A stretch of 64,000 nucleotides of DNA from Bordetella petrii (GTDB lineage: Bacteria > Pseudomonadota > Gammaproteobacteria > Burkholderiales > Burkholderiaceae_B): NCBI RefSeq assembly GCF_017356245.1, contig NZ_JAFMZZ010000001.1, positions 1,054,249 to 1,118,248 on the forward strand, read 5' to 3'. The notes under the pieces were generated by a model, which did not search any database, was not told where the DNA came from, and saw only the letters and a program-made list of their open reading frames with translations. The position numbers were made by a program, and so were the translations under genes. Below, one piece after another: positions 1 through 8,942 of the stretch (position 1 is its first letter; each line of letters opens with the position of its first letter).

Positions 1-143
<143 letters not shown>

Positions 144-158
144 GGCGCACACCAACCA

Positions 159-203
159 GCGAAGGCGGCGGGTCCTCTTCTACCGCCTTCGCTTATCGTT
201 CTT
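159..203 (+). terminator. Hairpin between tuf and rpsJ (weak terminator or attenuator)
   Basis: A perfect 10-bp stem, GCGAAGGCGG (159-168) pairing with CCGCCTTCGC (183-192), encloses a 14-nt loop and is followed by a broken T-rich stretch (TTATCGTTCTTT). The loop is long and the T tract interrupted, so it may act as a partial terminator rather than a full stop. rpsJ begins 22 nt after the stem and has no obvious promoter of its own, so read-through from tuf is probably needed. Confidence 0.5.
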
Positions 204-214
204 TAGGAAACACC

Positions 215-526
215 ATGAAAAACCAGAAGATCCGCATCCGCTTGAAAGCCTTCGACTACAAGCTGATCGATCAGTCCGCGGCCGAGATCGTCGACACCGC
301 CAAGCGCACCGGCGCTGTGGTGCGCGGGCCGGTTCCGCTGCCCACGCGTATCCGTCGCTACGACGTGCTGCGTTCGCCCCACGTGAACAAGTCGTCGCGC
401 GACCAGTTCGAGATCCGCACCCATCAGCGCCTGATGGACATCGTGGACCCCACCGACAAGACCGTGGACGCCCTGATGCGCCTGGATCTGCCGGCCGGTG
501 TCGACGTGGAAATCGCGCTGCAGTAA
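215..526 (+). CDS. rpsJ: 30S ribosomal protein S10
   Basis: S10 (103 aa) is a component of the 30S head and, as NusE, also partners NusB in transcription antitermination. Sequence from [20 protein letters not shown] onward is typical for the family and the length matches the usual 103 residues. The start has an upstream TTTAGGAAACACC ribosome-binding region. In the classical arrangement rpsJ opens the S10 operon, but here a hairpin terminator and a new promoter separate it from rplC, so it may be transcribed mainly with tuf. Confidence 0.98.
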   Translation: MKNQKIRIRLKAFDYKLIDQSAAEIVDTAKRTGAVVRGPVPLPTRIRRYDVLRSPHVNKSSRDQFEIRTHQRLMDIVDPTDKTVDALMRLDLPAGVDVEIALQ

Positions 527-554
527 GGTTGCCGGGCCCAGCCGGGCTCGCACG

Positions 555-588
555 AAATGGCCGCATTCCCCTGGGGTGCGGCCATTTT
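555..588 (+). terminator. Intrinsic terminator after rpsJ
   Basis: An 11-bp perfect stem (555-565 pairing with 577-587; AAATGGCCGCA / TGCGGCCATTT) with an 11-nt loop ends in TTTT. It lies about 30 nt after the rpsJ stop codon and upstream of a separate promoter for rplC. The T run is short, so termination may be partial. Confidence 0.7.
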
Positions 589-613
589 GCCTTGGGGCCT
601 GGCAGTTAAATGC

Positions 614-643
614 TTGTGCTGCCTGGGAAAACCGTGCTAATAT
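614..643 (+). promoter_or_regulatory. Candidate sigma70 promoter of the rplC (S10) block
   Basis: A -35-like TTGTGC (614-619) and a -10 TAATAT (638-643) are 18 bp apart, with an extended -10 TG at 635-636. Transcription would begin near 650, giving a leader of about 95 nt before rplC. The leader carries a small perfect hairpin, CTTGCCA (650-656) with TGGCAAG (662-668). Its position just behind a terminator supports a real start of transcription; the assignment rests on sequence only. Confidence 0.65.
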
Positions 644-744
644 GCCAAGCTTGCCATTTTGTGGCAAGAGCAACCTGTAGGGTAGATGCCTTTACCTTCT
701 GCCCGATTAGCCCCGACCAATCGTAGTCGGGAATGGAGAAAACA

Positions 745-1434
745 ATGTCGAATTCGACGTCCACGCCCGCCGCGCATCGGCTGGGTCTGGTGGGTCGCAA
801 GGTCGGCATGACCCGCATTTTTACCGAGGAAGGTGAATCCATCCCGGTAACCGTGCTGGACGTGTCGAACAACCGCGTGACCCAGATCAAGTCTCTGGAA
901 GCCGATGGCTACGCCGCGGTCCAGGTGGCTTACGGCACCCGTCGTGCCTCGCGTGTGGCTCAGCCGCAAACCGGCCACTACGCCAAAGCCGGCACCGAAG
1001 CCGGCAGCATCCTGAAAGAATTCCGCCTGGATCCGGCCCGTCTGGCCGAATTCACGCCTGGCGCCGTCATCGCCGTGGAATCCGTCTTCGAAGCCGGCCA
1101 GCAGGTCGACGTCACGGGCACTACCATCGGTAAGGGCTTCGCCGGCACGATCAAGCGCCACCACTTCGGTTCGCAGCGCGCTTCGCACGGTAACTCGCGT
1201 TCGCACCGCGTGCCCGGCTCGATCGGCCAGGCGCAAGACCCGGGCCGCATCTTCCCCGGCAAGCGCATGTCCGGCCACCTGGGCGATGTGACCCGTACCG
1301 TTCAAAACCTCGACGTCGTGCGTGTCGATGCCGAGCGCGGCCTGTTGCTGGTCAAGGGCGCTGTCCCCGGCCACGCTGGCGGCGATGTCGTCGTGCGTCC
1401 GGCCATCAAGGCGCCGGCCAAGAAGGGGGCGTAA
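745..1434 (+). CDS. rplC: 50S ribosomal protein L3
   Basis: L3 (229 aa from this start) is an early-assembly 23S rRNA-binding protein near the peptidyl transferase centre. The central extension [19 protein letters not shown] and the [11 protein letters not shown] segment are family hallmarks. An in-frame ATG lies at 733, but the GGAGAA ribosome-binding site overlaps it and is well spaced from the ATG at 745, so the shorter start is chosen. It is the first gene of a tightly packed run reaching rpsQ. Confidence 0.96.
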   Translation: MSNSTSTPAAHRLGLVGRKVGMTRIFTEEGESIPVTVLDVSNNRVTQIKSLEADGYAAVQVAYGTRRASRVAQPQTGHYAKAGTEAGSILKEFRLDPARLAEFTPGAVIAVESVFEAGQQVDVTGTTIGKGFAGTIKRHHFGSQRASHGNSRSHRVPGSIGQAQDPGRIFPGKRMSGHLGDVTRTVQNLDVVRVDAERGLLLVKGAVPGHAGGDVVVRPAIKAPAKKGA

Positions 1435-1439
1435 GCATC

Positions 1440-2057
1440 ATGGATCTCAAGCTCCTGAACGACCAAGGTCAGGCCGCTACGTTCAGCGCGCCCGACACCA
1501 TTTTCGGCCGCGACTTCAACGAAGCGCTGGTTCACCAGATCGTGGTGGCCTACCAGGCCAACGCGCGCAGCGGTAACCGCGCCCAGAAAGACCGTGCCGA
1601 AGTCAAGCACACCACCAAGAAGCCCTGGCGCCAGAAGGGTACCGGTCGCGCTCGCGCCGGTATGACCTCGTCGCCGCTGTGGCGTGGGGGTGGTCGCACC
1701 TTCCCGAATTCGCCTGAAGAAAACTTCAGCCAGAAGGTCAACAAGAAGATGTACCGCGCAGGCATCCGCTCGATCCTGTCGCAGCTGGCCCGCGAAGACC
1801 GCATTGCCGTCGTCGATGCGTTCGGCCTCGAATCGCCCAAGACCAAGCTGGCCGTGGCCAAGCTCAAGAGCCTGGGCCTGGATTCGGTGCTGATCATCAC
1901 CGACGCGGTCGATGAAAATGTTTACCTCGCCACCCGCAACCTGCCGCATGTTGCCGTGGTCGAGCCCCGTTATGCCGATCCGTTGTCGCTGATCCACTAC
2001 AAGAAAGTGCTGATCACCAAGCCGGCCATCGCTCAACTCGAGGAGATGCTGGGATGA
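1440..2057 (+). CDS. rplD: 50S ribosomal protein L4
   Basis: L4 (205 aa) binds domain I of 23S rRNA and lines the exit tunnel with its long internal loop ([18 protein letters not shown], about residues 57-75). In E. coli L4 also represses the S10 operon through its leader. Here the leader upstream of rplC is short and only a small hairpin is visible, so conservation of that control is uncertain. It starts 5 nt after rplC and overlaps rplW by 4 nt (ATGA), indicating translational coupling. Confidence 0.98.
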   Translation: MDLKLLNDQGQAATFSAPDTIFGRDFNEALVHQIVVAYQANARSGNRAQKDRAEVKHTTKKPWRQKGTGRARAGMTSSPLWRGGGRTFPNSPEENFSQKVNKKMYRAGIRSILSQLAREDRIAVVDAFGLESPKTKLAVAKLKSLGLDSVLIITDAVDENVYLATRNLPHVAVVEPRYADPLSLIHYKKVLITKPAIAQLEEMLG

Positions 2058-2350
2058 ACGCCGAACGCTTGATGCAAGTCATTCTGGCTCCGGTGGTGAC
2101 CGAAAAGGCCACCTTCGTCGCCGAAAAGAATCAGCAAATCGCTTTCCGTGTCGTGGCTGACGCTACCAAGCCGGAAATCAAGGCTGCCGTCGAACTGCTG
2201 TTCAAAGTGCAGGTCGAGTCCGTGCAGGTCCTCAACCGTAAGGGCAAAGTCAAGCGCTTTGGCCGCTTCGTGGGTCGCCGCCGCAGTGAGCGCAAGGCCT
2301 ATGTCGCGCTCAAGGAAGGCCAGGAAATCGACTTTGCGGAGGTGAAGTAA
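2054..2350 (+). CDS. rplW: 50S ribosomal protein L23
   Basis: L23 (98 aa) sits at the rim of the polypeptide exit tunnel and is the docking site for trigger factor and SRP. Sequence features such as [20 protein letters not shown] and the basic [13 protein letters not shown] loop are typical. The start overlaps the rplD stop and the stop directly abuts the ATG of rplB, so translation of all three is probably coupled. Confidence 0.98.
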   Translation: MNAERLMQVILAPVVTEKATFVAEKNQQIAFRVVADATKPEIKAAVELLFKVQVESVQVLNRKGKVKRFGRFVGRRRSERKAYVALKEGQEIDFAEVK

Positions 2351-3178
2351 ATGGCCCTCGTCAAAGTAAAACCGACCTCGGCTGGCCGCCGTGGCATGGT
2401 GAAGGTTGTCAGCCCGAACCTGCACAAAGGCGCGCCGCACGCTGCCCTGCTCGAAAAGAAGACCCGTGGTTCGGGCCGTAACAACAACGGCCACATCACG
2501 ATCCGCCACCGTGGCGGCGGTCACAAGCAGCACTACCGCGTTGTCGACTTCCGTCGCAACAAGGACGGCATCCCGGCCAAAGTGGAACGCCTCGAGTACG
2601 ACCCCAACCGTACGGCGCACATCGCCCTGTTGTGCTACGCCGACGGCGAACGTCGCTACATCATCGCGCCGCGCGGCCTGGAAGTGGGCGCCACGCTGGT
2701 CTCGGGCATCGAAGCCCCGATCCGCGCCGGCAACACGCTGCCGATCCGCAACATTCCGGTGGGTACCACGATCCACTGCATCGAAATGATCCCCGGCAAG
2801 GGCGCCCAGATGGCGCGTTCGGCCGGCGCGTCGGCGGTGCTGCTGGCCCGTGAAGGCACCTACGCTCAAGTGCGTCTGCGTTCGGGCGAAGTCCGCCGCG
2901 TCCACATCGAGTGCCGTGCCACCATCGGTGAAGTCGGTAACGAAGAACACAGCCTGCGCCAGATCGGCAAGGCCGGTGCAATGCGTTGGCGCGGTGTGCG
3001 TCCGACGGTTCGTGGCGTGGCCATGAACCCGGTCGACCACCCGCACGGCGGCGGCGAAGGCCGTACCGGCGAAGCACGCGAACCGGTCAGCCCGTGGGGC
3101 ACGCCCTCGAAGGGTTTCAAGACCCGTCGCAACAAGCGGACGAACAACATGATCGTCCAACGGCGCAAGCGCAAGTAA
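2351..3178 (+). CDS. rplB: 50S ribosomal protein L2
   Basis: L2 (275 aa) is an essential 23S rRNA-binding protein needed for subunit joining and peptidyl transferase activity. The strongly conserved [14 protein letters not shown] segment, containing the functionally important histidine, lies near residue 225. Length and basic C-terminus match the family. It begins immediately after the rplW stop with the purine-rich GGAGGTGAAGTAA at the end of rplW serving as ribosome-binding site. Confidence 0.98.
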   Translation: MALVKVKPTSAGRRGMVKVVSPNLHKGAPHAALLEKKTRGSGRNNNGHITIRHRGGGHKQHYRVVDFRRNKDGIPAKVERLEYDPNRTAHIALLCYADGERRYIIAPRGLEVGATLVSGIEAPIRAGNTLPIRNIPVGTTIHCIEMIPGKGAQMARSAGASAVLLAREGTYAQVRLRSGEVRRVHIECRATIGEVGNEEHSLRQIGKAGAMRWRGVRPTVRGVAMNPVDHPHGGGEGRTGEAREPVSPWGTPSKGFKTRRNKRTNNMIVQRRKRK

Positions 3179-3190
3179 GAGGCGAACACT

Positions 3191-3466
3191 ATGTCACGTT
3201 CGATCAAGAAAGGCCCGTTTGTCGACGCCCACCTCATCAAGAAGGTGGACACGGCCGTCGCGGGCAAAGACAAGAAGCCGATCAAGACCTGGTCGCGCCG
3301 TTCCACGATCCTGCCCGAGTTCATCGGCCTGACGATCGCTGTGCACAACGGCCGCCAGCACGTTCCCGTGTACATCAACGAGAACATGGTCGGTCACAAG
3401 CTCGGCGAGTTCGCGCTGACCCGTACGTTCAAGGGCCACGCCGCGGACAAGAAGGCGAAGAGGTAA
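3191..3466 (+). CDS. rpsS: 30S ribosomal protein S19
   Basis: S19 (91 aa) binds 16S rRNA in the 30S head with S13 and contacts the tRNA region. The beginning [14 protein letters not shown] and the [20 protein letters not shown] core are characteristic. A GAGGCGAACACT ribosome-binding region precedes the ATG. It is followed 3 nt later by rplV. Confidence 0.98.
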   Translation: MSRSIKKGPFVDAHLIKKVDTAVAGKDKKPIKTWSRRSTILPEFIGLTIAVHNGRQHVPVYINENMVGHKLGEFALTRTFKGHAADKKAKR

Positions 3467-3469
3467 GCG

Positions 3470-3799
3470 ATGGAAACTACTGCCATTATCCGTGGGGTTC
3501 ACATCTCGGCCCAGAAGACCCGTCTGGTTGCGGACCTGATCCGCGGCAAGTCGGTTGCTCAGGCGCTGAACATCCTCACCTTTTCCCCCAAGAAGGCTGC
3601 CGGCATCCTGAAGAAGGCTGTCGAGTCCGCCATCGCCAATGCCGAACACAACGACGGCGCCGACATCGACGAACTGAAGGTCACCACGATCTTCGTCGAC
3701 AAGGCGCAATCGATGAAGCGTTTCTCGGCTCGTGCCAAGGGCCGCGGCAACCGCATTGAGAAGCAGACCTGCCACATCACGGTCAAGGTCGGAGCCTAA
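3470..3799 (+). CDS. rplV: 50S ribosomal protein L22
   Basis: L22 (109 aa) binds all domains of 23S rRNA; its long beta-hairpin (the [18 protein letters not shown] region near the C-terminus) reaches the exit-tunnel constriction where macrolide resistance changes arise in other bacteria. Length matches the family. Start follows rpsS by 3 nt with GAAGAGGTAAGCG as the ribosome-binding region. Confidence 0.98.
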   Translation: METTAIIRGVHISAQKTRLVADLIRGKSVAQALNILTFSPKKAAGILKKAVESAIANAEHNDGADIDELKVTTIFVDKAQSMKRFSARAKGRGNRIEKQTCHITVKVGA

Positions 3800-3808
3800 G
3801 GAGTCACG

Positions 3809-4600
3809 ATGGGTCAGAAAATTCACCCCACTGGGTTCCGTCTCGCGGTCACCCGTAATTGGTCTTCGCGCTGGTTCGCCGATGACAAAGCGTTCGGCAG
3901 CATGCTGGCCGAAGACATCCGCGTTCGCGAGTACCTGAAGAAGAAGCTCAAGAGCGCCTCGGTTGGCCGCGTCATCATCGAGCGTCCCGCCAAGAACGCG
4001 CGCATCACCGTCTACTCGGCTCGTCCGGGCGTGGTGATCGGCAAGCGCGGCGAAGACATCGAAAACCTGAAGGCCGACCTGCAGCGCCTGATGGGCGTGC
4101 CCGTGCACGTCAACATCGAGGAAATCCGCAAGCCGGAAACCGACGCTCAACTGATCGCCGATTCGATCTCGCAGCAGCTCGAAAAGCGCATCATGTTCCG
4201 CCGCGCCATGAAGCGCGCCATGCAGAACGCGATGCGCCTGGGCGCCCAGGGCATCAAGATCATGAGCTCGGGCCGTCTGAACGGTATCGAAATCGCACGC
4301 ACCGAGTGGTATCGCGAAGGCCGTGTGCCGCTTCACACGCTGAAAGCCAATATCGACTACGGCACCTCCGAAGCCCACACCACCTACGGTGTGATCGGCA
4401 TCAAGGTCTGGGTCTACAAGGGCGACATGCTGGCCAATGGCGAACTGCCGCCCGAAGCCGCTACCCCGCGTGAAGAAGAACGCCGTCCGCGTCGCGCGCC
4501 GCGTGGCGACCGCCCCGATGGCGGCCGTCCCGGTCGTCCGGGTGGTCGTGGCCGTGGTCCCCGCAAGGCGGACGCAGCTCCGGCGCCTGAAGGAGAATAA
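3809..4600 (+). CDS. rpsC: 30S ribosomal protein S3
   Basis: S3 (263 aa) forms part of the mRNA entry tunnel and its helicase activity. A type II KH domain is visible with the GxxG loop GKRG at residues 78-81 ([13 protein letters not shown]). The conserved core ends near residue 211; a tail of about 50 residues rich in Arg, Pro and Gly follows, making it longer than the E. coli protein (233 aa) as is common in betaproteobacteria. A TAAGGAGTCACG ribosome-binding site precedes the ATG. Confidence 0.98.
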   Translation: MGQKIHPTGFRLAVTRNWSSRWFADDKAFGSMLAEDIRVREYLKKKLKSASVGRVIIERPAKNARITVYSARPGVVIGKRGEDIENLKADLQRLMGVPVHVNIEEIRKPETDAQLIADSISQQLEKRIMFRRAMKRAMQNAMRLGAQGIKIMSSGRLNGIEIARTEWYREGRVPLHTLKANIDYGTSEAHTTYGVIGIKVWVYKGDMLANGELPPEAATPREEERRPRRAPRGDRPDGGRPGRPGGRGRGPRKADAAPAPEGE

Positions 4601-4602
4601 CC

Positions 4603-5019
4603 ATGCTGCAACCCTCTCGCAGAAAATATCGCAAAGAGCAAAAGGGCCGCAACACCGGTCTGGCGACGCGCGGCACGCATGTGTCGTTCGGCGAATTCGG
4701 CCTGAAGGCCACCGGCCGTGGCCGCCTGACCGCTCGCCAGATCGAGGCGGCGCGTCGTGCCATCAACCGTCACATCAAGCGTGGCGGCCGTATCTGGATC
4801 CGCATTTTCCCGGATAAGCCGATCTCGCAGAAGCCTGCCGAAGTCCGGATGGGTAACGGTAAAGGCAACCCGGAATACTGGGTCGCCGAAATCCAGCCCG
4901 GCAAGGTGCTCTACGAAATGGAAGGCGTCAGCGAAGAGCTCGCGCGCGAGGCGTTCCGCCTGGCTGCCGCCAAGCTGCCGATCTCGACCACGTTCGTCGC
5001 GCGTCATATCGGTGCTTAA
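4603..5019 (+). CDS. rplP: 50S ribosomal protein L16
   Basis: L16 (138 aa) binds near the A site and helps position aminoacyl-tRNA. The opening [17 protein letters not shown] and the [18 protein letters not shown] segment are diagnostic. It starts 2 nt after the rpsC stop, with GAAGGAGAATAACC supplying the ribosome-binding site. Confidence 0.98.
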   Translation: MLQPSRRKYRKEQKGRNTGLATRGTHVSFGEFGLKATGRGRLTARQIEAARRAINRHIKRGGRIWIRIFPDKPISQKPAEVRMGNGKGNPEYWVAEIQPGKVLYEMEGVSEELAREAFRLAAAKLPISTTFVARHIGA

Positions 5020-5029
5020 GGAGTACACA

Positions 5030-5221
5030 ATGAAAGCCAGCGAACTCCGTTCGAAAGACGCCGCCGAGCTCGGCCAAGAGCTCGAGAGCCTGCTGAAGGC
5101 ACAATTCGGTCTGCGTATGCAGAAGGCCACGCAGCAGCTTGCCAACACCAGCCAGCTGCGTAACGTGCGCCGCGACATCGCGCGCGTGCGTACCTTGCTG
5201 ACCGAGAAGGCAGGGAAATAA
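5030..5221 (+). CDS. rpmC: 50S ribosomal protein L29
   Basis: L29 (63 aa) is a small helical hairpin protein beside L23 at the tunnel exit. [19 protein letters not shown] and the [15 protein letters not shown] helix match the family. The frame is open far upstream into rplP, but the ATG at 5030 is preceded by TAAGGAGTACACA, a perfect ribosome-binding site, and gives the usual length. rpsQ follows after 2 nt. Confidence 0.96.
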   Translation: MKASELRSKDAAELGQELESLLKAQFGLRMQKATQQLANTSQLRNVRRDIARVRTLLTEKAGK

Positions 5222-5223
5222 TC

Positions 5224-5502
5224 ATGAGCGAAACTCAAAACACTCAAACCAAGCGCCAGCGTACGCTGGTCGGCAAGGTCGTCAGCAACAAGATGGACAA
5301 GACCGTCGTCGTTCTGGTTGAACGCCGCGTCAAGCATCCCATCTACGGCAAGATCGTCATGCGTTCGGCGAAGTACAAGGCGCACGACGAGTCGAACCAG
5401 TACAACGAAGGCGACACTGTCGAAATCGCGGAAGGCCGCCCCATCTCGCGTTCCAAGTCCTGGAACGTGGTGCGCCTGGTCGAAGCGGTGCGCATCATCT
5501 AA
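5224..5502 (+). CDS. rpsQ: 30S ribosomal protein S17
   Basis: S17 (92 aa) is an OB-fold protein that binds 16S rRNA helices 7 and 11 early in 30S assembly. [29 protein letters not shown] is the recognisable N-terminal OB region. It is the last gene of the S10 block and is followed by a strong terminator, not by rplN as in most bacteria. Confidence 0.98.
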   Translation: MSETQNTQTKRQRTLVGKVVSNKMDKTVVVLVERRVKHPIYGKIVMRSAKYKAHDESNQYNEGDTVEIAEGRPISRSKSWNVVRLVEAVRII

Positions 5503-5537
5503 GTGATGCCAGACAGGGCGCGCGCCGCCCTGATGTG

Positions 5538-5573
5538 AAAACGGCAAGGAGCGATCCTTGCCGTTTTTTTTTT
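5538..5573 (+). terminator. Strong intrinsic terminator after rpsQ
   Basis: A 13-bp perfect stem (5538-5550 with 5555-5567, containing ACGGCAAGGA / TCCTTGCCGT) with a GCGA tetraloop is followed by a run of ten T residues (5564-5573). It ends the S10 block. Its A-rich left side (AAAA at 5538-5541) also gives a T run on the minus strand, so it could stop the converging aldehyde dehydrogenase transcript too. Confidence 0.93.
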
Positions 5574-5586
5574 GCTGCTTCTGCCA

Positions 5587-5673
5587 GGTGTCTGGCTCCG
5601 CAGGTGCCGGACACCGTCGCGTGCAGATGGCCTGTTGGAACTTCGGTGTCTGACACCTGCGGAGTCAGACACC
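5587..5673. repeat. Dimeric palindromic element, copy 1
   Basis: Two 29-bp imperfect palindromes in inverted orientation (5587-5615 and 5645-5673) are separated by exactly 29 bp. Each arm begins GGTGTC and ends GACACC and carries an asymmetric centre, TCCGCAGGTG in the left arm and its complement CACCTGCGGA in the right. The same design occurs at 20434-20520, 26802-26891 and 34526-34617. It lies between the converging rpsQ and aldehyde dehydrogenase genes. Confidence 0.85.
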
Positions 5674-5713
5674 TGGGCCCCTGGGCTAGAGAAACAGGTG
5701 CCTCCAAAGCGGG

Positions 5714-5782
5714 GACGCCGCGGAGCCGGCTTTGCCGGTCCGCCAGCGTCGCCCCCCTGGGGGGGGAAGCGCGCAGCGCTTC
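5714..5782. repeat. Cluster of GC-rich palindromes downstream of the aldehyde dehydrogenase
   Basis: Three adjacent inverted repeats occur here: a long imperfect hairpin at 5714-5750 (GACGC...GCGTC with inner GCCGGC/GCCGGT), a C6-T-G8 tract at 5752-5766, and GAAGCGC-GCA-GCGCTTC at 5766-5782. They lie just past the minus-strand stop codon at 5792 and could form the 3' end structure of that transcript. No T run follows on the minus strand, so a classical terminator is not shown. Confidence 0.6.
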
Positions 5783-5791
5783 GGGGGGGTG

Positions 5792-7219
5792 TTATACGTG
5801 CGTGATGAACTTGGTGACCAGGTAGCCGTCGAAGGTTTCCAGGCCGCCCTCGCTGCCGATGCCGCTGTCCTTGATGCCGCCGAACGGGGTTTCGGCCAGG
5901 GCGCTGCCGAAGTGGTTGATGTTGACCATGCCGGCTTCCAGCCCGTTGCTGACCTTGGTGGCCGTTTGCAGCGAATTGGTGAACACGTATGACGACAGGC
6001 CGAACGGCAGGCTGTTGGCGCGGCGCAGCACTTCATCGGTATCTTTGAAGCGCACCACCGGGGCCACCGGGCCGAACGGCTCTTCGGTCATCAGCATGGA
6101 ATCGTCGGGCAGGTCGGTGACCACCGTGGGCGAAAAGAAAAAGCCCTTGCGGTCGAGCGGTTCGCCGCCCAGCGCGATCTTGCCGCCGTGCTTCTTGGCG
6201 TCTTCCACGAATTTGGACATGGTGGGAACACGGCGCTCGTGCGCCAGCGGGCCCATCTGGGTGCCTTCTTCAAGGCCGTCGCCCACCTTGATGCCCTTGA
6301 GCACTTCGGTAAAGCGGGCCAGGAACTGTTCGTAGGCGCCTTCTTGCACATAGAACCGGGTGGGCGACACGCACACCTGGCCGGCATTGCGGATCTTGAA
6401 CTTCGCCAGCATTTCCGCGGCGCGGCCGACATCGGCGTCATCGAACACCAGCACCGGCGAATGGCCGCCCAGTTCCATCGTGACGCGCTTCATGTGCGCG
6501 CCGGCCAGCGCGGCCAGCTGCTTGCCCACGGGCACGGAGCCGGTGAACGACACTTTGCGCACGATCGGCGAGCGGATCAGGTAATCGGAGATCTTGGCGG
6601 GCTCGCCCCAGACGATGTTCAGGCACCCCTTGGGCAGGCCGGCCTCGTGGAACATGCGCGCGATCGCCATGACCGCGCTGGGCGAATCTTCCGGGCCCTT
6701 CAGGATGACCGTGCAGCCGGCGCCGAGCGCCGCGGCGATTTTGCGGATAGCCTGGTTGTAAGGGAAGTTCCAGGGCGTGAAGGCGGCGCACACGCCAATG
6801 GGCTCGCGCACCACGAACTGCCGGACATCGGGATTGCGCGGCGGGATGACGCGGCCATAAATGCGGCGGCATTCTTCGGCATGCCAGTCGGCATGCTCGG
6901 CGCAGGCGGTGATTTCACCCACCGATTCCGCCAGGGGCTTGCCCTGGTCCAGGGTCATGTTGCGGCCGATTTCCTTGGCGCGCTCGCGCGACAGCGACGC
7001 CACCTTGCGCAGGATGGCCGAGCGCTCCATGGGCGAGCTGTGTTTCCAGGATTCAAAGGCCCGCTGGGCGGCGGCCAGGGCGCGGTCGAGGTCGGCCTCG
7101 GTGGCGTGCGGCAGTTGCCCCAGAACTTCCAGCGTGGCCGGGTTGATGACATCCTGAGTGCGGCGACCGTCGCCGGTCAGGAATTCGCCGTCGATATACA
7201 GCGCCAACTGTTCATACAT
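5792..7219 (-). CDS. NAD(P)-dependent aldehyde dehydrogenase (succinate-semialdehyde dehydrogenase-like)
   Basis: This 475-aa protein belongs to the aldehyde dehydrogenase superfamily, which oxidises aldehydes to acids with NAD(P)+. Visible motifs in order are PWNFP (substrate/cofactor entrance), FTGSVPVGK (Rossmann loop), ELGGHSP with the general-base glutamate, and GQVCVSP with the catalytic cysteine. Overall similarity is closest to the GabD/SSADH-like group, but substrate is not fixed by sequence. The ATG at 7219 is preceded by AAGGAAATCTGGC; an upstream in-frame start at 7267 is less likely. It is one of two non-ribosomal genes inserted between rpsQ and rplN and runs against the ribosomal transcript. 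Confidence 0.93.
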   Translation of the reverse strand: MYEQLALYIDGEFLTGDGRRTQDVINPATLEVLGQLPHATEADLDRALAAAQRAFESWKHSSPMERSAILRKVASLSRERAKEIGRNMTLDQGKPLAESVGEITACAEHADWHAEECRRIYGRVIPPRNPDVRQFVVREPIGVCAAFTPWNFPYNQAIRKIAAALGAGCTVILKGPEDSPSAVMAIARMFHEAGLPKGCLNIVWGEPAKISDYLIRSPIVRKVSFTGSVPVGKQLAALAGAHMKRVTMELGGHSPVLVFDDADVGRAAEMLAKFKIRNAGQVCVSPTRFYVQEGAYEQFLARFTEVLKGIKVGDGLEEGTQMGPLAHERRVPTMSKFVEDAKKHGGKIALGGEPLDRKGFFFSPTVVTDLPDDSMLMTEEPFGPVAPVVRFKDTDEVLRRANSLPFGLSSYVFTNSLQTATKVSNGLEAGMVNINHFGSALAETPFGGIKDSGIGSEGGLETFDGYLVTKFITHV

Positions 7220-7420
7220 GCCAGATTTCCTTGCGAAAGAGGGGGAAGCAGTAAGAGATGCGAGCACCTCTCAGTCTAAACCAGCTTGGGGGCCGGCGCT
7301 TGGGCCACTGGGCCGCGCGCGGCCGGAGCCAATTGCCCCTGGGCTTGCGCCGGCCCCGGGTGCTGACCAAAATAAAGCCCCGGGCCTTCGTATCCCCGCA
7401 TGCCTACGGACCGCCACTCC

Positions 7421-8173
7421 ATGCTTGTGCCCAGCCAGGATATTGACGTTACGCGCAGCCTGTTTTCCCGCGCCTTCTTCCGGTTTCTCGACTGGCTGCA
7501 GCGCCGTATCGCCCGGGCTTCATTGGTGGGCGACCGGCCCATCTTCGACAACGCGCTGTTTCCCTGGACCGGCGCCCTGGAAGCCCAGGCCCCCGCCATA
7601 CGCCGCGAGCTGCAAGCCCTGCTGCAAGAACGCGAGCGCCTGCCCGCCTTCCATGAAATTTCCCCGGACGTCGGCACCATTACGTCGGACGACCAATGGA
7701 AGACATTCCTGTTCCTGGCCTACGGCCTGCGGTCCGACCGCAACCTGGCCCGCTGCCCGGCCACTGCCCGGGCGCTGGAGGGGATCCCCGGCCTGCGCAC
7801 GGCGTTCTTTTCCATTCTCGAGCCGGGCAAGCGGATTCCCCTGCACCGCGGACCCTACAACGGCGTGCTGCGGCTGCACGTGGGCCTGGTGGTGCCCGAG
7901 CCGCGCGAGCGCTGCTGGATCGAGGTCGGCGGCCAGCGGTACGCCTGGGAGGAAGGACGGGCCGTGGTGTTCGATGACCTGTATCCGCATCAAGTGCACA
8001 ATGACACCGCGGGGCTGCGGGCGGTGCTGTTCGTCGATTTCGAGCGCCCCTGCCGGGCGCCGGTGCGCTGGCTGAACCGGTTGGTATTGAAAGCCGCGCC
8101 CCTGACCGACGAGGTCCGCCGGGGCAAGGCCAACCACGATGCCTGGGAGGCCCGTTATTACCGCCATAAATAG
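7421..8173 (+). CDS. Aspartyl/asparaginyl beta-hydroxylase family protein (LpxO-like)
   Basis: A 250-aa Fe(II)/2-oxoglutarate dioxygenase-like protein. The core shows HRGPYNGVLRLHVGLVVP, with the first metal histidine and substrate region, and a later HQVHN carrying the distal histidine, the arrangement seen in LpxO and aspartyl beta-hydroxylases. LpxO enzymes hydroxylate acyl chains of lipid A; whether this one does so is an inference. A basic N-terminal stretch with FFRFLDWLQRRIA could be membrane-associated. An alternative ATG at 7400 would add seven residues; neither start has a strong ribosome-binding site. It points in the ribosomal direction and lies just upstream of the spc promoter. 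Confidence 0.85.
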   Translation: MLVPSQDIDVTRSLFSRAFFRFLDWLQRRIARASLVGDRPIFDNALFPWTGALEAQAPAIRRELQALLQERERLPAFHEISPDVGTITSDDQWKTFLFLAYGLRSDRNLARCPATARALEGIPGLRTAFFSILEPGKRIPLHRGPYNGVLRLHVGLVVPEPRERCWIEVGGQRYAWEEGRAVVFDDLYPHQVHNDTAGLRAVLFVDFERPCRAPVRWLNRLVLKAAPLTDEVRRGKANHDAWEARYYRHK

Positions 8174-8563
8174 TGACACATCCATGCCGGCTTCCTTCGT
8201 CCCGCCGAACCAGGCTTCGTGGCGCCCGAAGCGCACCTGGCCAAATCGGGCTTGCACCTTTTGGTGGGGCAGGGTAGAATTGTCAGCTTTCCCGAATTGC
8301 CGTTATCGGTTTTCGCAGCATTTTGCAGTGCGCGCAGCGCATACGCAGTACGGGCGGCCTACCTAGTAGGGGCTGCCGGCAGCTGAAACCGGCAAGGGCG
8401 TCGGGGGAAAAGTATCCGCAGGATTTCAACCCAGGGTCGCGGCATTGCCTTTGAAGATCGTCTTCGAAGCGGGCGGCGGACCTGACGGGACCAAAACTGG
8501 CGGGAAAAGCGGTGTTTCCAGGTGGAAAGCTGCAATTCCAGTTAAGTTGGAACAGGAAAAATC
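8174..8563 (+). other. 390-bp gap: spc-block promoter and long rplN leader
   Basis: No convincing gene lies here. The promoter at 8252-8280 is the main feature. The leader (about 8287-8563) contains several small inverted repeats, for example TGCCGG/CCGGCA near 8370-8395 and GAAGATCGTCTTC near 8454-8466. There is no terminator between the promoter and rplN, so any regulation would have to act through the leader. Confidence 0.7.
8252..8280 (+). promoter_or_regulatory. Sigma70-type promoter for the spc ribosomal block
   Basis: TTGCAC (8252-8257) and TAGAAT (8275-8280) are separated by the optimal 17 bp. Five of six bases at the -10 and four of six at the -35 match consensus. It is the only strong candidate upstream of rplN after the terminator at 5538-5573 and can drive rplN through at least rpmJ. 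Confidence 0.8.
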
Positions 8564-8932
8564 ATGATCCAAATGCAGACCACGCTGGACGTGGCCGACA
8601 ACACCGGTGCGCGCGCTGTCATGTGCATCAAGGTGCTCGGTGGCTCCAAGCGCCGTTATGCCGGTATCGGCGACATCATCAAGGTGAGCGTCAAAGATGC
8701 GGCCCCGCGCGGGCGCGTCAAGAAAGGCGAAATCTACAACGCCGTGGTGGTTCGCACCGCCAAGGGCGTGCGCCGCAAAGACGGTTCGCTGATCCGTTTC
8801 GGTGGCAATGCCGCCGTGTTGCTCAACGCCAAGCTGGAGCCCATCGGCACCCGCATCTTCGGACCCGTTACGCGCGAGCTGCGTACCGAGCGCTTCATGA
8901 AGATCGTGTCGCTGGCCCCCGAAGTGCTGTAA
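8564..8932 (+). CDS. rplN: 50S ribosomal protein L14
   Basis: L14 (122 aa) binds 23S rRNA at the subunit interface and is contacted by ribosome silencing factor Rsf[28 protein letters not shown] is the diagnostic start and [21 protein letters not shown] follows. ACAGGAAAAATC is the ribosome-binding site. It is the first gene of the spc block and has its own promoter about 290 bp upstream. Confidence 0.98.
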
Positions 8933-8942
8933 GGAGCCCTCG

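Noticed and set aside
733..747. Earlier ATG for rplC at 733.
   Set aside because: The GGAGAA ribosome-binding site overlaps that ATG and is correctly spaced for the ATG at 745.
4437..4817. Plus-strand frame overlapping the end of rpsC and the start of rplP.
   Set aside because: It is a frame shadow of the Arg-rich rpsC tail and rplP, both of which are confirmed genes.
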